DNA of 64,000 nucleotides from the NCBI GenBank assembly GCA_035532115.1, contig DATKRO010000089.1, positions 34,226 through 98,225 of the forward strand. The letters are read 5' to 3'. The number at the start of each line of letters is the position of its first letter. The first letter of the stretch is position 1. Below, piece by piece: positions 37,878 to 45,780 of the stretch. A program made the translations under genes and the position numbers. Source of the DNA: Acaudatibacter sp035532115. GTDB taxonomy: Bacteria > Pseudomonadota > Alphaproteobacteria > Caulobacterales > Caulobacteraceae. The notes under the pieces were generated by a model. That model ran no database searches. It was not told the DNA's origin and worked only from the letters and a program-made list of their open reading frames with translations.

Positions 37878-38399
37878 ATGCTGCAAGGGTTCATCCTGGG
37901 GATCATCTTCGCTGCGGTGGCCGCCGCGGTCGCGGGCTACCTAGTGGTGACGAACGGCGTGATTCCGGCCAATGCCGACGCCCGGCCCGGCGCCGTCGAG
38001 ACCTGGATCGCCCGTCACGATCTGCGGGCGGTGCTGAAGAACGAGGCGCCGAAGACGCCCGACCCCGTCCCCCTCACCGACGCCAACCTGATCGCGGGCG
38101 TGAAGCTGTTCGGCCAGAACTGCGCCGTCTGCCACGGCACGGCCGCCGGCGACGCCTCGGCCACGCCCATCGCCAAGGGCGAATATCCGAAGCCCCCGCA
38201 GCTCGCGACCGATGGCGTCGAGGACGATCCGCCCGGCGTCAGCTTCTGGAAGATCAAGCACGGCATCCGCCTCAGCGGCATGCCCTCGTGGAAGTCGGCG
38301 CTCACCGACCAGCAGATCTGGACCCTGGCGCTCTTCCTTGAGCACATGAACAAGCTGCCGCCCGCGCCGGAGCAGGCCTGGAAGCAGGTCGTCAACTGA
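37878..38399 (+). CDS. Class I cytochrome c with N-terminal membrane anchor
   Basis: A 173-residue electron carrier. One hydrophobic helix (FILGIIFAAVAAAVAGYLVV, residues 5-24) anchors it to the inner membrane, with the haem domain in the periplasm. Haem is attached at CAVCH (Cys82, Cys85, His86); the distal ligand is probably Met135 in LSGMPSW. The ATG follows GAAGGGAGCGCAAC, a good ribosome site. No oxidase genes are beside it, but ctaG is 1.5 kb downstream, so it may feed a terminal oxidase. Partner unknown. Confidence 0.92.
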   Translation: MLQGFILGIIFAAVAAAVAGYLVVTNGVIPANADARPGAVETWIARHDLRAVLKNEAPKTPDPVPLTDANLIAGVKLFGQNCAVCHGTAAGDASATPIAKGEYPKPPQLATDGVEDDPPGVSFWKIKHGIRLSGMPSWKSALTDQQIWTLALFLEHMNKLPPAPEQAWKQVVN

Positions 38400-38419
38400 A
38401 GCTTGCCGGCGCGGCGGAC

Positions 38420-39190
38420 TCAGCGCCCATCGCGCCAGCGGTCGCCGTCCCGATGCTCGTCGCCGCCGCGACGCCCACGCCAGCGGTCGCCGTCGCGATG
38501 GTCGCCGTCGCGCCAGCGCTCGCCGCGCCAGTCGTCGCGGTCGTAATGCTGGTAGTACCAGACATGGTAGGGATAGGGCCGGAACACCCACCGGTCTCCA
38601 TACCAGGACCAGGGATGGTACCAGCCGGGGGCGGCGTAGTAGATCGGCCCGCCTCCATAGTAGAAGGCCGGCGCCCCGGAGCGGACCACGTAGCCGGGCG
38701 GACAGCCGGGGCTGGTCTCGTTTCCGGCGTTGCTGGCGATGGCGCCGCCCGCGAGCGCGCCCGCGCCCGCGCCCACCAGCGCGCCGGCGCCGCGATCGTC
38801 GCCTCCGGCCAGGCCCGAACCGATGATGGCGCCGAAGATGCCGCCGATGGCCGCGCCGGCCATGACGTTGCCATGCGACTTGACGCAGTTCTCCTGCGCC
38901 CAGCGCTCGGCGTATTCGGCGTAATGTTCATCCTGCGCCTGTTGCCGCGCGTCCGGCGCGCCGCCCTGGTAGCCCTGCGGCGGCGGCGTCTCGTCACCCT
39001 GATAGCCCGGCGGCGGCGGAGGCTGCGGCGTTGCATCCCCGCCATATCCCGCTCCTGAACCGTCGTAGCCGGGCTGGTCGTAGCCCCGGTCCGGCCCCTG
39101 GGCGGCGGCGGCGGCGATCGCCAGCGGCGAAGCCGCCATGGCGACGGCGCCGGCCAGGATCAATGTCTTGGACAGCAAGGTGGATGTCAT
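38420..39190 (-). CDS. Glycine-zipper envelope protein with Asp/Arg-rich tail
   Basis: A 256-residue exported protein. The ATG at 39190 opens a signal peptide (TLILAGAVAMAASPLAIAAAAA). A Tyr/Gly/Pro-rich linker follows, then a glycine-zipper segment (MAGAAIGGIFGAIIGSGLAG and ALVGAGAGALAGGAIASNAG) as in 17-kDa-antigen-like outer-membrane proteins. The last 90 residues are Trp/Tyr-rich and then built from repeats of DGDRWR and HRDGD. Probably anchored or associated with the outer membrane; function unknown. Convergent with the cytochrome c gene. Confidence 0.8.
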   Translation of the reverse strand: MTSTLLSKTLILAGAVAMAASPLAIAAAAAQGPDRGYDQPGYDGSGAGYGGDATPQPPPPPGYQGDETPPPQGYQGGAPDARQQAQDEHYAEYAERWAQENCVKSHGNVMAGAAIGGIFGAIIGSGLAGGDDRGAGALVGAGAGALAGGAIASNAGNETSPGCPPGYVVRSGAPAFYYGGGPIYYAAPGWYHPWSWYGDRWVFRPYPYHVWYYQHYDRDDWRGERWRDGDHRDGDRWRGRRGGDEHRDGDRWRDGR

Positions 39191-39328
39191 CGGCCTGGAT
39201 TCCCCGAACAGAAGCTCACTGAAGCCTTGCAATGGCTCTTCGCAGCTGAACAGCGGATGACCGGCGCATTCAAGTGCGCTTCACCGTCGCGGGCCAGCGC
39301 CGCCGTGTCGCGCCGGCCGGGCGCTTCC

Positions 39329-39348
39329 TGTGGATAGGCTGTGGAAAA
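39329..39348. promoter_or_regulatory. Two tandem DnaA-box-like sites
   Basis: TGTGGATAG (39329-39337) and TGTGGAAAA (39340-39348) read in the same direction, two bases apart. Each is one step from the complement of the DnaA-box consensus TTATCCACA. They lie in the intergenic region divergent between the glycine-zipper gene and the receiver gene. Confidence 0.25.
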
Positions 39349-39446
39349 CCGCGCCGGCCGCGCCTCACGCCATCGTTACGTCACGCTCGCCGGTCTAGGG
39401 TCGCGGCCGGCGGGGGTTTCGCAGAGACGGCCGAAGGGAGAGCCGG

Positions 39447-39926
39447 ATGAGCGAACGCCAGGATGAGCTTGCCGTGGCCAGGACGGGCGAACGCCGGTCC
39501 GAGGCGCCCGACGCGTCGGCGCCCAGGGCGCACGTGCTGATCGTCGACGACCACGCCATGAGCCGTGTCGTCTGCGCGGAATATTGCGACCTCTTCGACC
39601 ACACCAGCGAGACCGCCCGGAGCGGCGACGAGGCGGTGGCGGCGCTCCGGCGCGGGCGCTTCGACGTGGTGGTGATGAACGTCCACATGCAGGATGCCCG
39701 CGGCGTCGCGGCGGTCCGCGCCATCCGCGACCTGCCCTCGCCGGCCGCGCAGACCCCGATCATCGGCCTGGCCGCCCCGGGCCGGGCCGACGAAGCCCAG
39801 CGCTGGCTGGCTGCGGGCGTGGCCGGCCTGATCGAGCGGCCGGTCACCGCCGCGCGCCTCTTCGCCGCCATCCGCTCGGTCGTCGGACCGGCTCCGCTCG
39901 GCCCGCGCAGCTGGGCGCCTGCCTGA
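39447..39926 (+). CDS. Degenerate single-domain receiver protein
   Basis: A 159-residue protein with a receiver fold from residue 28 on. The acidic pair Asp34-Asp35 is kept (LIVDDHAMS), but the phosphoacceptor is Asn78 (VVVMNVHMQ), the conserved Thr is Ala near 109, and the conserved Lys is Arg131 (IERPV). It therefore probably cannot be phosphorylated normally and may work as an atypical receiver by binding a partner. There is no output domain; the N-terminal 27 residues are charged and unstructured. Confidence 0.85.
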   Translation: MSERQDELAVARTGERRSEAPDASAPRAHVLIVDDHAMSRVVCAEYCDLFDHTSETARSGDEAVAALRRGRFDVVVMNVHMQDARGVAAVRAIRDLPSPAAQTPIIGLAAPGRADEAQRWLAAGVAGLIERPVTAARLFAAIRSVVGPAPLGPRSWAPA

Positions 39927-39944
39927 CCCGGCGCGAGGCCCGGA

Positions 39945-41120
39945 TCAGAGCTTCGCGCCGACCGCGACCGTCCCCGTGGGCGCGGGGCCGACGCCGCTGA
40001 GGTTCATCCGCGTCGGAGGACGGGCATGGCCATAGGCCGCGAGCACGCCGACCGTCACCGCCGCACCCAACATACAGGCCGCGAACGCGCCCAGCCCGAG
40101 CGCCAGCGCGCGGTTCCTGCGGGTCTGGCCGACGGCCGGGGCCGGAGCGGCGGCTGTCGGCGCGACCGCGATCAGGCTCAAGCGCCGGTCGTCCACCCGT
40201 TCCTCGAACCGGCCCCAGGCGTGGATCACCGCGATCACCGCCACCAGCATCATCATGCTGGAAGGCGCCTGCATGATGAACCCCCCGAGCCGTTCGTCGT
40301 CCATGGGGGAGATTCCGAAGAGACGGCCGACGACATCGTAGGCGCTATAAAGCTCATGCGACTTGAAGCTGATGTAGGCCCCGATCGGAATGTTGGCGAG
40401 GACTGCCACCCACAGCATCATCAGCCGCGCGCCGAACGGGACGCCCTTGGGCGTGCCGCGCTGGTCGAACACCCGCCAAAAGAACAGCAGCCCCGCCGCC
40501 AGCATGGTAAAGTGCATGACGTCATGGATTGGCTGGTGGAGAATGGCGGCGTCATGCAGCGGCGGCCACTGCCAGATGTAGAGCGAGGCGACGAAGAGCG
40601 CCGTCGCCACGACCGGTCTCGTGAGGAAGCGAAAGAGCGCGCTGACCGGTCCGGCGCTCGCCACCGGTCCCAGCACTTTTCGCCGGACCGAGGCCGGCAG
40701 GCCGGCGATCAGAGTGGCTTGCGGCTGAGCCAGGGCGATCAGCATGGGGCCGATCACCCGGATCAGCATGTGCTGCACCTGGTGCATGAAGAACAGATGA
40801 TCGGCAAGGGCGTCGATCGGAGAGGCGAGCGACAGGAAAGTCATCCCGCCCCCCCAGAAGAACGCCATGTGCCGCCACGGACTGGCGTCGAATGCGCCGG
40901 GGCGCCGCTCTAGCCCCGCCGCATAGATGGCGAGCACCAGGAGCGTGGGGATCACGATGACCGGCGAGAAATCCCACGTGTTCACGATCCCCGCCGCGGC
41001 GGCGCCTTCGCCGGCCATCGCCGCCGAGGGAGCAATGAGCAAGACCACGACGCAGAGGGCCGTCCAGCGCAGTCTTCGGCCGGGCGATGGGAACTGGCGC
41101 GGCGGCGGGGAAATGCGCAC
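39945..41120 (-). CDS. ctaG: Cytochrome c oxidase assembly factor CtaG-type membrane protein
   Basis: A 391-residue inner-membrane protein with about eight hydrophobic helices, of the CtaG (caa3-type) family required for copper insertion or assembly of cytochrome oxidase. Histidines typical of the family are seen in HLFFMHQVQHM and in HDVMHFTM. The GTG at 41120 is chosen because AAGGAG stands directly before it, it puts a signal-like helix at the N-terminus, and it avoids an upstream start that would cover the palindrome at 41192. Not to be confused with the unrelated cox11-type CtaG. Oxidase subunits are not in the window. Confidence 0.87.
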   Translation of the reverse strand: MRISPPPRQFPSPGRRLRWTALCVVVLLIAPSAAMAGEGAAAAGIVNTWDFSPVIVIPTLLVLAIYAAGLERRPGAFDASPWRHMAFFWGGGMTFLSLASPIDALADHLFFMHQVQHMLIRVIGPMLIALAQPQATLIAGLPASVRRKVLGPVASAGPVSALFRFLTRPVVATALFVASLYIWQWPPLHDAAILHQPIHDVMHFTMLAAGLLFFWRVFDQRGTPKGVPFGARLMMLWVAVLANIPIGAYISFKSHELYSAYDVVGRLFGISPMDDERLGGFIMQAPSSMMMLVAVIAVIHAWGRFEERVDDRRLSLIAVAPTAAAPAPAVGQTRRNRALALGLGAFAACMLGAAVTVGVLAAYGHARPPTRMNLSGVGPAPTGTVAVGAKL

Positions 41121-41191
41121 GTCTCCTTGAAGCGCGGGCGAGCGCGCCTTCCCCCCTGGACTTCGTCGAAAGGCTGCGATGACGCAGCCAT

Positions 41192-41206
41192 TATCACTAC
41201 GTGATA
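41192..41206. promoter_or_regulatory. Perfect palindrome TATCAC-N3-GTGATA between ctaG and carA
   Basis: A 6-3-6 inverted repeat in an AT-rich island (TTATCACTACGTGATATAA) lies 72 bases from the ctaG start and 112 bases before the carA start. Its symmetry fits a dimeric regulator, or the -10 region of one of the divergent promoters. Confidence 0.45.
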
Positions 41207-41318
41207 TAAAGCGCCAGCGGCGCATCGACGCTGTGGGATCGGATGTTGACCGGAAGATCCCTACTGCCTACCTACGCAGCCGTTTGCCCGTCCAGCCGGC
41301 GAAGGAGGAACAGCGGTC

Positions 41319-42488
41319 TTGGCTCATCACCTCGCACCCGGCGTCACCGGCGTGCTCGCCCTCGCGGACGGCGCGGTGTTCCAGGGGCTCGGCTGCGGCG
41401 CCGTGGGCGAGGCGGTTGGCGAGGTCTGCTTCAACACCGCCATGGCCGGCTATCAGGAGATTCTCACCGATCCGTCCTACATGGCCCAGATCGTCGCCTT
41501 CACCTTTCCCCATGTCGGCAACGTCGGAACCAACAGCGAGGATCTCGAACAGGTCTCCGGCGCTGCGCAGACCGCCGCGCGCGGGGCCATCTTCCGCGAC
41601 GCGCCGACCGCGCCAGCGAACTGGCGCGCCAATTCCGATCTAGATTCGTGGCTGAAACGCCGCGGCGTCGTCGCCCTCGCCGGCGTCGATACCCGCGCGC
41701 TCACCCGGCGCATCCGCGAGCAGGGCATGCCCCATGGCGTCATCGCCCACAGCGCCGACGGCGGCTTCGATCTCGACGCGCTCGTGGCCAGGGCGGCGGC
41801 CTGGCCCGGCCTCGTCGGTCTCGATCTCGCCAAGGAGGCCTCCTGCCTGCAGCCGTTCGCCTGGGACGAGGGTCCGTGGGCGTGGCCGGACGGCTACGCG
41901 CCGCCGGAGCCGCCGAAGTACGACGTCGTGGTGGTGGACTATGGCGTCAAGCGCAACATCCTGCGCGCCCTCGCCGGCCTCGGGGCGCGGGTGCAGGTGG
42001 TCCCGGCCACGACCAGCGCCGAGGCGATATTGGCGCGCGACCCAGATGGCGTGCTGCTCTCCAACGGGCCCGGCGATCCGGCGGCGACAGGCGCCTACGC
42101 CGTCCCCGAGATCAGGAAGCTGGTGCAGAGCGGCAAGCCGCTCTTCGGCATCTGCCTCGGCCACCAGATGCTGGCACTGGCGCTGGGGGCGCGGACCGTC
42201 AAGATGGACCAGGGTCACCACGGCGCAAACCACCCGGTCAAGCATCTCGCCACCGGCAAGGTGGAGATCGTCTCGATGAACCACGGCTTCACCGTGGATC
42301 GCGACAGCCTGCCGGCGCCGGTCAAGGAGACGCACGTCTCGCTCTTCGATGGCACCAACGCGGGATTCGAAGTCAAGGGCCGGCCGGTGTTCTCGATCCA
42401 GCATCACCCCGAGGCCTCGCCCGGGCCGGCCGATTCCCTCTACCTCTTCCGGCGCTTCGCCGAGCTGATGGACGATGCGCGCGCATGA
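41319..42488 (+). CDS. carA: Carbamoyl-phosphate synthase small subunit
   Basis: A 389-residue glutaminase subunit that delivers ammonia to CarB for arginine and pyrimidine synthesis. The N-terminal CPSase_sm_chain domain has the segment VFQGLGCGAVGEAVGEVCF, and the class I amidotransferase domain has the nucleophile Cys279 in FGICLGHQM, with the His-Glu pair in QHHPEASPGP. Start is TTG at 41319, with AAGGAGG ten bases upstream. The length is standard. carB is not the next gene, so the two subunits are encoded apart or further away. Confidence 0.96.
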   Translation: MAHHLAPGVTGVLALADGAVFQGLGCGAVGEAVGEVCFNTAMAGYQEILTDPSYMAQIVAFTFPHVGNVGTNSEDLEQVSGAAQTAARGAIFRDAPTAPANWRANSDLDSWLKRRGVVALAGVDTRALTRRIREQGMPHGVIAHSADGGFDLDALVARAAAWPGLVGLDLAKEASCLQPFAWDEGPWAWPDGYAPPEPPKYDVVVVDYGVKRNILRALAGLGARVQVVPATTSAEAILARDPDGVLLSNGPGDPAATGAYAVPEIRKLVQSGKPLFGICLGHQMLALALGARTVKMDQGHHGANHPVKHLATGKVEIVSMNHGFTVDRDSLPAPVKETHVSLFDGTNAGFEVKGRPVFSIQHHPEASPGPADSLYLFRRFAELMDDARA

Positions 42489-42580
42489 GGCGCCGTCACC
42501 ACTGGCGCGATTCTCGCAACGGGCGAACCTGTCTGTCCCGCGGGGGAACAACCCCCGCCAACCTAGAGGTGGCCCCGGCC

Positions 42581-42862
42581 ATGTCCGTCCACGCCCTTCC
42601 CGTTTCGATCCAGGCCGATGGCCTCGACAACAGCATCGCCACGCGCATGGAGCGCCTGCGCACCGAGGCGACCGGTCTTGCGCTGGCGCACACCACCGAC
42701 TTCGAGCGCGCCATCGCCCAGACCGCCCAGCTGGCGCACGACATCGCCGGCGGCGGCGAAGCCTATGGCGTCGGCGTGCGCGAGACCGCCCGCCGCCTCG
42801 CCAGCGAACTCGGCGCGGCGGCGCTGACGCTCGAAGCGCTGCGCGGGCGGCAGGCCTCGTAG
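42581..42862 (+). CDS. Small hypothetical protein
   Basis: A 93-residue helical protein (MERLRTEATGLALAH, then ELGAAALTLEALRGRQ), with no known motif. It follows carA by 92 bp on the same strand. A ribosome site is weak: GAGGTGG sits about 11 bases before the ATG. It looks coding from its sustained amphipathic helices but could not be assigned. Confidence 0.55.
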   Translation: MSVHALPVSIQADGLDNSIATRMERLRTEATGLALAHTTDFERAIAQTAQLAHDIAGGGEAYGVGVRETARRLASELGAAALTLEALRGRQAS

Positions 42863-42940
42863 CGCCCCCTCGCGGAGGCGCGATCCTCTGGCGTCCGCGG
42901 TTCGGCGCACCGGCGCTCGGGTCCGGCGGCGCAAGCCGGC

Positions 42941-43222
42941 TCAGGCCGCCGCGGCCCCGTGGTCCTCGGCGCCTTGCGCACGCGCGGCCGAACGGGCCGC
43001 GGCGAGGCTGCGCTTTTCGGCGACGCGCTTGGCCGCCTTGGCGGCCGCGGCCTCCCAGCGCAGCGCCTTGCGCGCCGCCATCGCGGTCTCCACCGCCGGA
43101 AGGATTTCGGCGGCCGCCTCGCGCTGCTTCTCGGTGCCAAGCTCGATCAATCGCCGCGCATTCTCGCAGAGGTTCTTCAACTCGACATCGTCGAGCATCG
43201 GCAGGCGTTCGAGAAGATTCAT
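42941..43222 (-). CDS. Small helical hypothetical protein
   Basis: A 93-residue charged, fully helical protein. The N-terminus MNLLERLPMLDDVELKNLC is regular coding text; the C-terminal half is a Lys/Arg/Ala coiled-coil-like stretch. The ATG at 43222 is used in place of one at 43243 because it begins the conserved-looking part. No function is suggested by neighbours; it faces away from the RNase-H-like gene downstream. Confidence 0.6.
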   Translation of the reverse strand: MNLLERLPMLDDVELKNLCENARRLIELGTEKQREAAAEILPAVETAMAARKALRWEAAAAKAAKRVAEKRSLAAARSAARAQGAEDHGAAAA

Positions 43223-43430
43223 GAGAGGCGCGCTCCGTGACAACCGGGTCCGATCGATGACGCCCCGCCCATCACCTACGCCCTCTCTGGCCCTTCGCCA
43301 CTAACCTGGGATGGCTTTGGCCGCCGCCTCGGCCGGCAATTCCCGCCCGGTCTCCCGTCGCCAGTCTCTCGTTGGCCCGGCCCCGGCGAGCGGCTAGAAC
43401 GGCAAGGTCCCGTCTTCGCCGGAGCCTTGT

Positions 43431-44327
43431 TTGCCGCGCCTCTTCAACGCCTATGTGATCGTCGACTGGAGCGCGGCGTCGCGGCCCACCAAGGGCGCGG
43501 ACTCCATCTGGATCGGAGTCCTGAAGCGGGACGTGCGCTTTCGCATGGCCTTCGAGGCGCACAACCCCGCCACGCGCGCCGAGGCCGAGACGCTGATCGC
43601 CTCGATTCTCGACGATCGGGCCAGGCGCAGCGAGCGGGCGCTGATCGGCTTCGACTTTCCGCTGGGCTTTCCGCGCGGCTTCGCGGCGGCGCTGAAGCTG
43701 CCGCTCGAGGATCCGTGGCTCGCGGTCTGGAACCAGATCGACCGCATGGTCAAGGACAGGCCCGACAACGCCAACAACCGCTTCGGCGTCGGCTCGGAGA
43801 TCAACCGGCGCCTGACGGGCGGCCCGTTCCCGTTCTGGGGCGTGCCGCCCAAGGATGCGCTCACCACCTTGCAGCCCAAGCGCGGCCGCAACCACGGGCC
43901 GGGCGACCTGCCCGAACTGCGCCATGCCGAACTGGCGGCCAAGGGCGCCAGCCCGATCTGGAAGCTCTACTACCAGGGCTCAGTGGGCGGCCAAGCGATC
44001 CTCGGCATCCCGGTGGTGCGGCGCCTGAAGCTGGCGCGTGGCGAGGCCTTCAGGATCTGGCCGTTCGAGACCGGCTGGAGGCGGCTCGGCGAGGCCGAAC
44101 TCGGCGGCGTCGAGGTGGTGGTCGCGGAGGTCTATCCCTCGATGTTCAAGGGCGCCGCCCTGCCCGGCGAGGTCAAGGACGCGACCCAGGTGCGCGTCGC
44201 CGCCGAGCACTTCTCCCGCCTCGACGAGGCCGGGCGGCTCGGCGCCCTGTTCGCACCGGCCAAGGACGTGGCCGCCGACGTGGTCGTGGACGCCCAGCAT
44301 GAGGAAGGCTGGATCCTCGGGGCCTAG
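43431..44327 (+). CDS. RNase-H-like (DUF429-type) hypothetical protein
   Basis: A 298-residue protein that opens NAYVIVDWSAASRP, continues with LIGFDFPLGFPRG, and has the acidic residues of a ribonuclease-H-like fold (Asp in the first strand, Asp in the GFDFP strand, Glu in AEVYPSMF). Similar proteins are often annotated as cobalamin or molybdopterin-related, with little support. Start is TTG at 43431. The last four bases overlap the end of the MATE gene on the other strand. Role unknown. Confidence 0.7.
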   Translation: MPRLFNAYVIVDWSAASRPTKGADSIWIGVLKRDVRFRMAFEAHNPATRAEAETLIASILDDRARRSERALIGFDFPLGFPRGFAAALKLPLEDPWLAVWNQIDRMVKDRPDNANNRFGVGSEINRRLTGGPFPFWGVPPKDALTTLQPKRGRNHGPGDLPELRHAELAAKGASPIWKLYYQGSVGGQAILGIPVVRRLKLARGEAFRIWPFETGWRRLGEAELGGVEVVVAEVYPSMFKGAALPGEVKDATQVRVAAEHFSRLDEAGRLGALFAPAKDVAADVVVDAQHEEGWILGA

Positions 44328-45697
44328 CCCCGCCGCGCCAGCATCCAGAAGCGGCCGGCGAGCAGCCCGGCGGAGATGTAGCTGGCGATGATTACCGCCC
44401 AGACGATGCCGGTCAGCCCGAACCCGGCGCGGATGGCCAGGACATAGGCGAGCGGGACCATGACGACGACGTAGCTGGTCAGGTGCGTCAGCGTCGGCGC
44501 GACGACGTCGCCGCGCGCTCGCAGCGCCTGGGCGACCACGACCTGCAGGCCGTCGGGCGGGAAGAACAGACAGGCCAGCGCCAGGGCTCCGCCCGCCATC
44601 GCGATGGTGCGCGCATCGGTGGTGAACAGCGGCGCGATCAGGCGCGCGCTCGGCCAGACCACGAGGCCGACGGCGATGCCGAACGCCGCCGTCACGGCGA
44701 AGCCGACGGCCGCCGCCCGGCACAGCCCTTTCGCGTCGCTGGCGCCGTGCGCCCGCGCCACCAGCACCGCGGTCGCCGTCGAAAGACCCAGCGGCGCCAT
44801 GAAGACGAGCGCAATGACGTTCAGCGCCACCGCCCAGGCGGCCACGGCCAGGGGGCCGATCCAGCCGGCGAAGACGTTCATGCTGGAAAAGGCGGTCATC
44901 TCGAAGAAGTTGGACGCCGCCGCCCCATATCCGATGCGTCGCTGCTCGATCGCCGCGGCGCGGCCGGGCGGCGGGCGGCGGAACACGCCGAGGGCGCGAG
45001 CGTCGGGCATCAGGGCGATGTAGCCGAGGGTCGCCAGCGCCAGGATGGTCCGGCCGATGAGGGTGGCGCTGGCCGCACCGGCGGCGCCCATGGCCGGCAG
45101 CCCGAATCCGCCGGGAACCAGCACCAGATCGAGGCCCAGATTGAGCACGTTGGCGGCCCACATCAGCATCATGGGCGCGGTCGTCCGCCCCAGCCCCTCC
45201 AGCCAGGAAGACGCGGCGGTGGAGAGCGCGAAGCTCGGCATCGAGATCGCCAGGATCACCAGCGGCCGGCTGGCGCCCGCCGCCAGTCCGCCTTTCAGTC
45301 CCAGCACCCCAAGCAGCGCCGGACCGCCCAGCGACAGCACCACCGCGGCGGCGAGCCCGACCCAGAGGCCGTAGACGAGGCCGCGCCGCAGCGCCGCCCC
45401 TGCCGCCGCCGCATCGCCCTCGCCCAGGGCGCGCGAGGCCATCACCTGCACTCCCGAGAGCAGGCCGAGGGCCGAGCCCAGCACCGAAGCGCTCGCCGCC
45501 CAACCCAGCGCCAGATAGCCGAGCTGCTCGGCCGAGTGGCGGCCCACCACGATGCTGTCGGTGAGCCCCATGGTCATGATGCCCAGCCGCGCGGCCACCA
45601 CCGGTCCGGCCAGACGCGCCAGCAGGACGAGGTCGGTCCGAATCGGATGAACGGCGCCGCGCTCCCGCGAAGCCGCCGCCGCGGCGCCGCCGCTCAT
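44324..45697 (-). CDS. MATE-family efflux transporter
   Basis: A 457-residue protein with twelve membrane helices in two similar halves, typical of multidrug and toxin extrusion antiporters driven by Na+ or H+. Family signatures such as LTDSIVVGRHSAEQLGYLAL in helix 1 and FSSMNVFAGWIGPLAVAAWA in helix 7 are present. The ATG at 45697 precedes a short soluble leader. Substrates cannot be predicted. It is followed in the same orientation, upstream, by the DAHP synthase gene 83 bp away. Confidence 0.9.
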   Translation of the reverse strand: MSGGAAAAASRERGAVHPIRTDLVLLARLAGPVVAARLGIMTMGLTDSIVVGRHSAEQLGYLALGWAASASVLGSALGLLSGVQVMASRALGEGDAAAAGAALRRGLVYGLWVGLAAAVVLSLGGPALLGVLGLKGGLAAGASRPLVILAISMPSFALSTAASSWLEGLGRTTAPMMLMWAANVLNLGLDLVLVPGGFGLPAMGAAGAASATLIGRTILALATLGYIALMPDARALGVFRRPPPGRAAAIEQRRIGYGAAASNFFEMTAFSSMNVFAGWIGPLAVAAWAVALNVIALVFMAPLGLSTATAVLVARAHGASDAKGLCRAAAVGFAVTAAFGIAVGLVVWPSARLIAPLFTTDARTIAMAGGALALACLFFPPDGLQVVVAQALRARGDVVAPTLTHLTSYVVVMVPLAYVLAIRAGFGLTGIVWAVIIASYISAGLLAGRFWMLARRG

Positions 45698-45780
45698 CGT
45701 TCCGCTCCCTGGGCGTAAGGGGGCGGACCCTGGACGACAAGAGCTGCGGCGACAAGAGCCCCGGTCAGCCGCCGCGGGCG

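Noticed and set aside
37410..37886. Minus-strand 158-codon frame in the long intergenic region (FKARLLEPLALDRG slightly recalls nitrile hydratase alpha)
   Set aside because: The resemblance covers under 15 residues, the rest is repeat sequence, and no metal-site cysteines are present.
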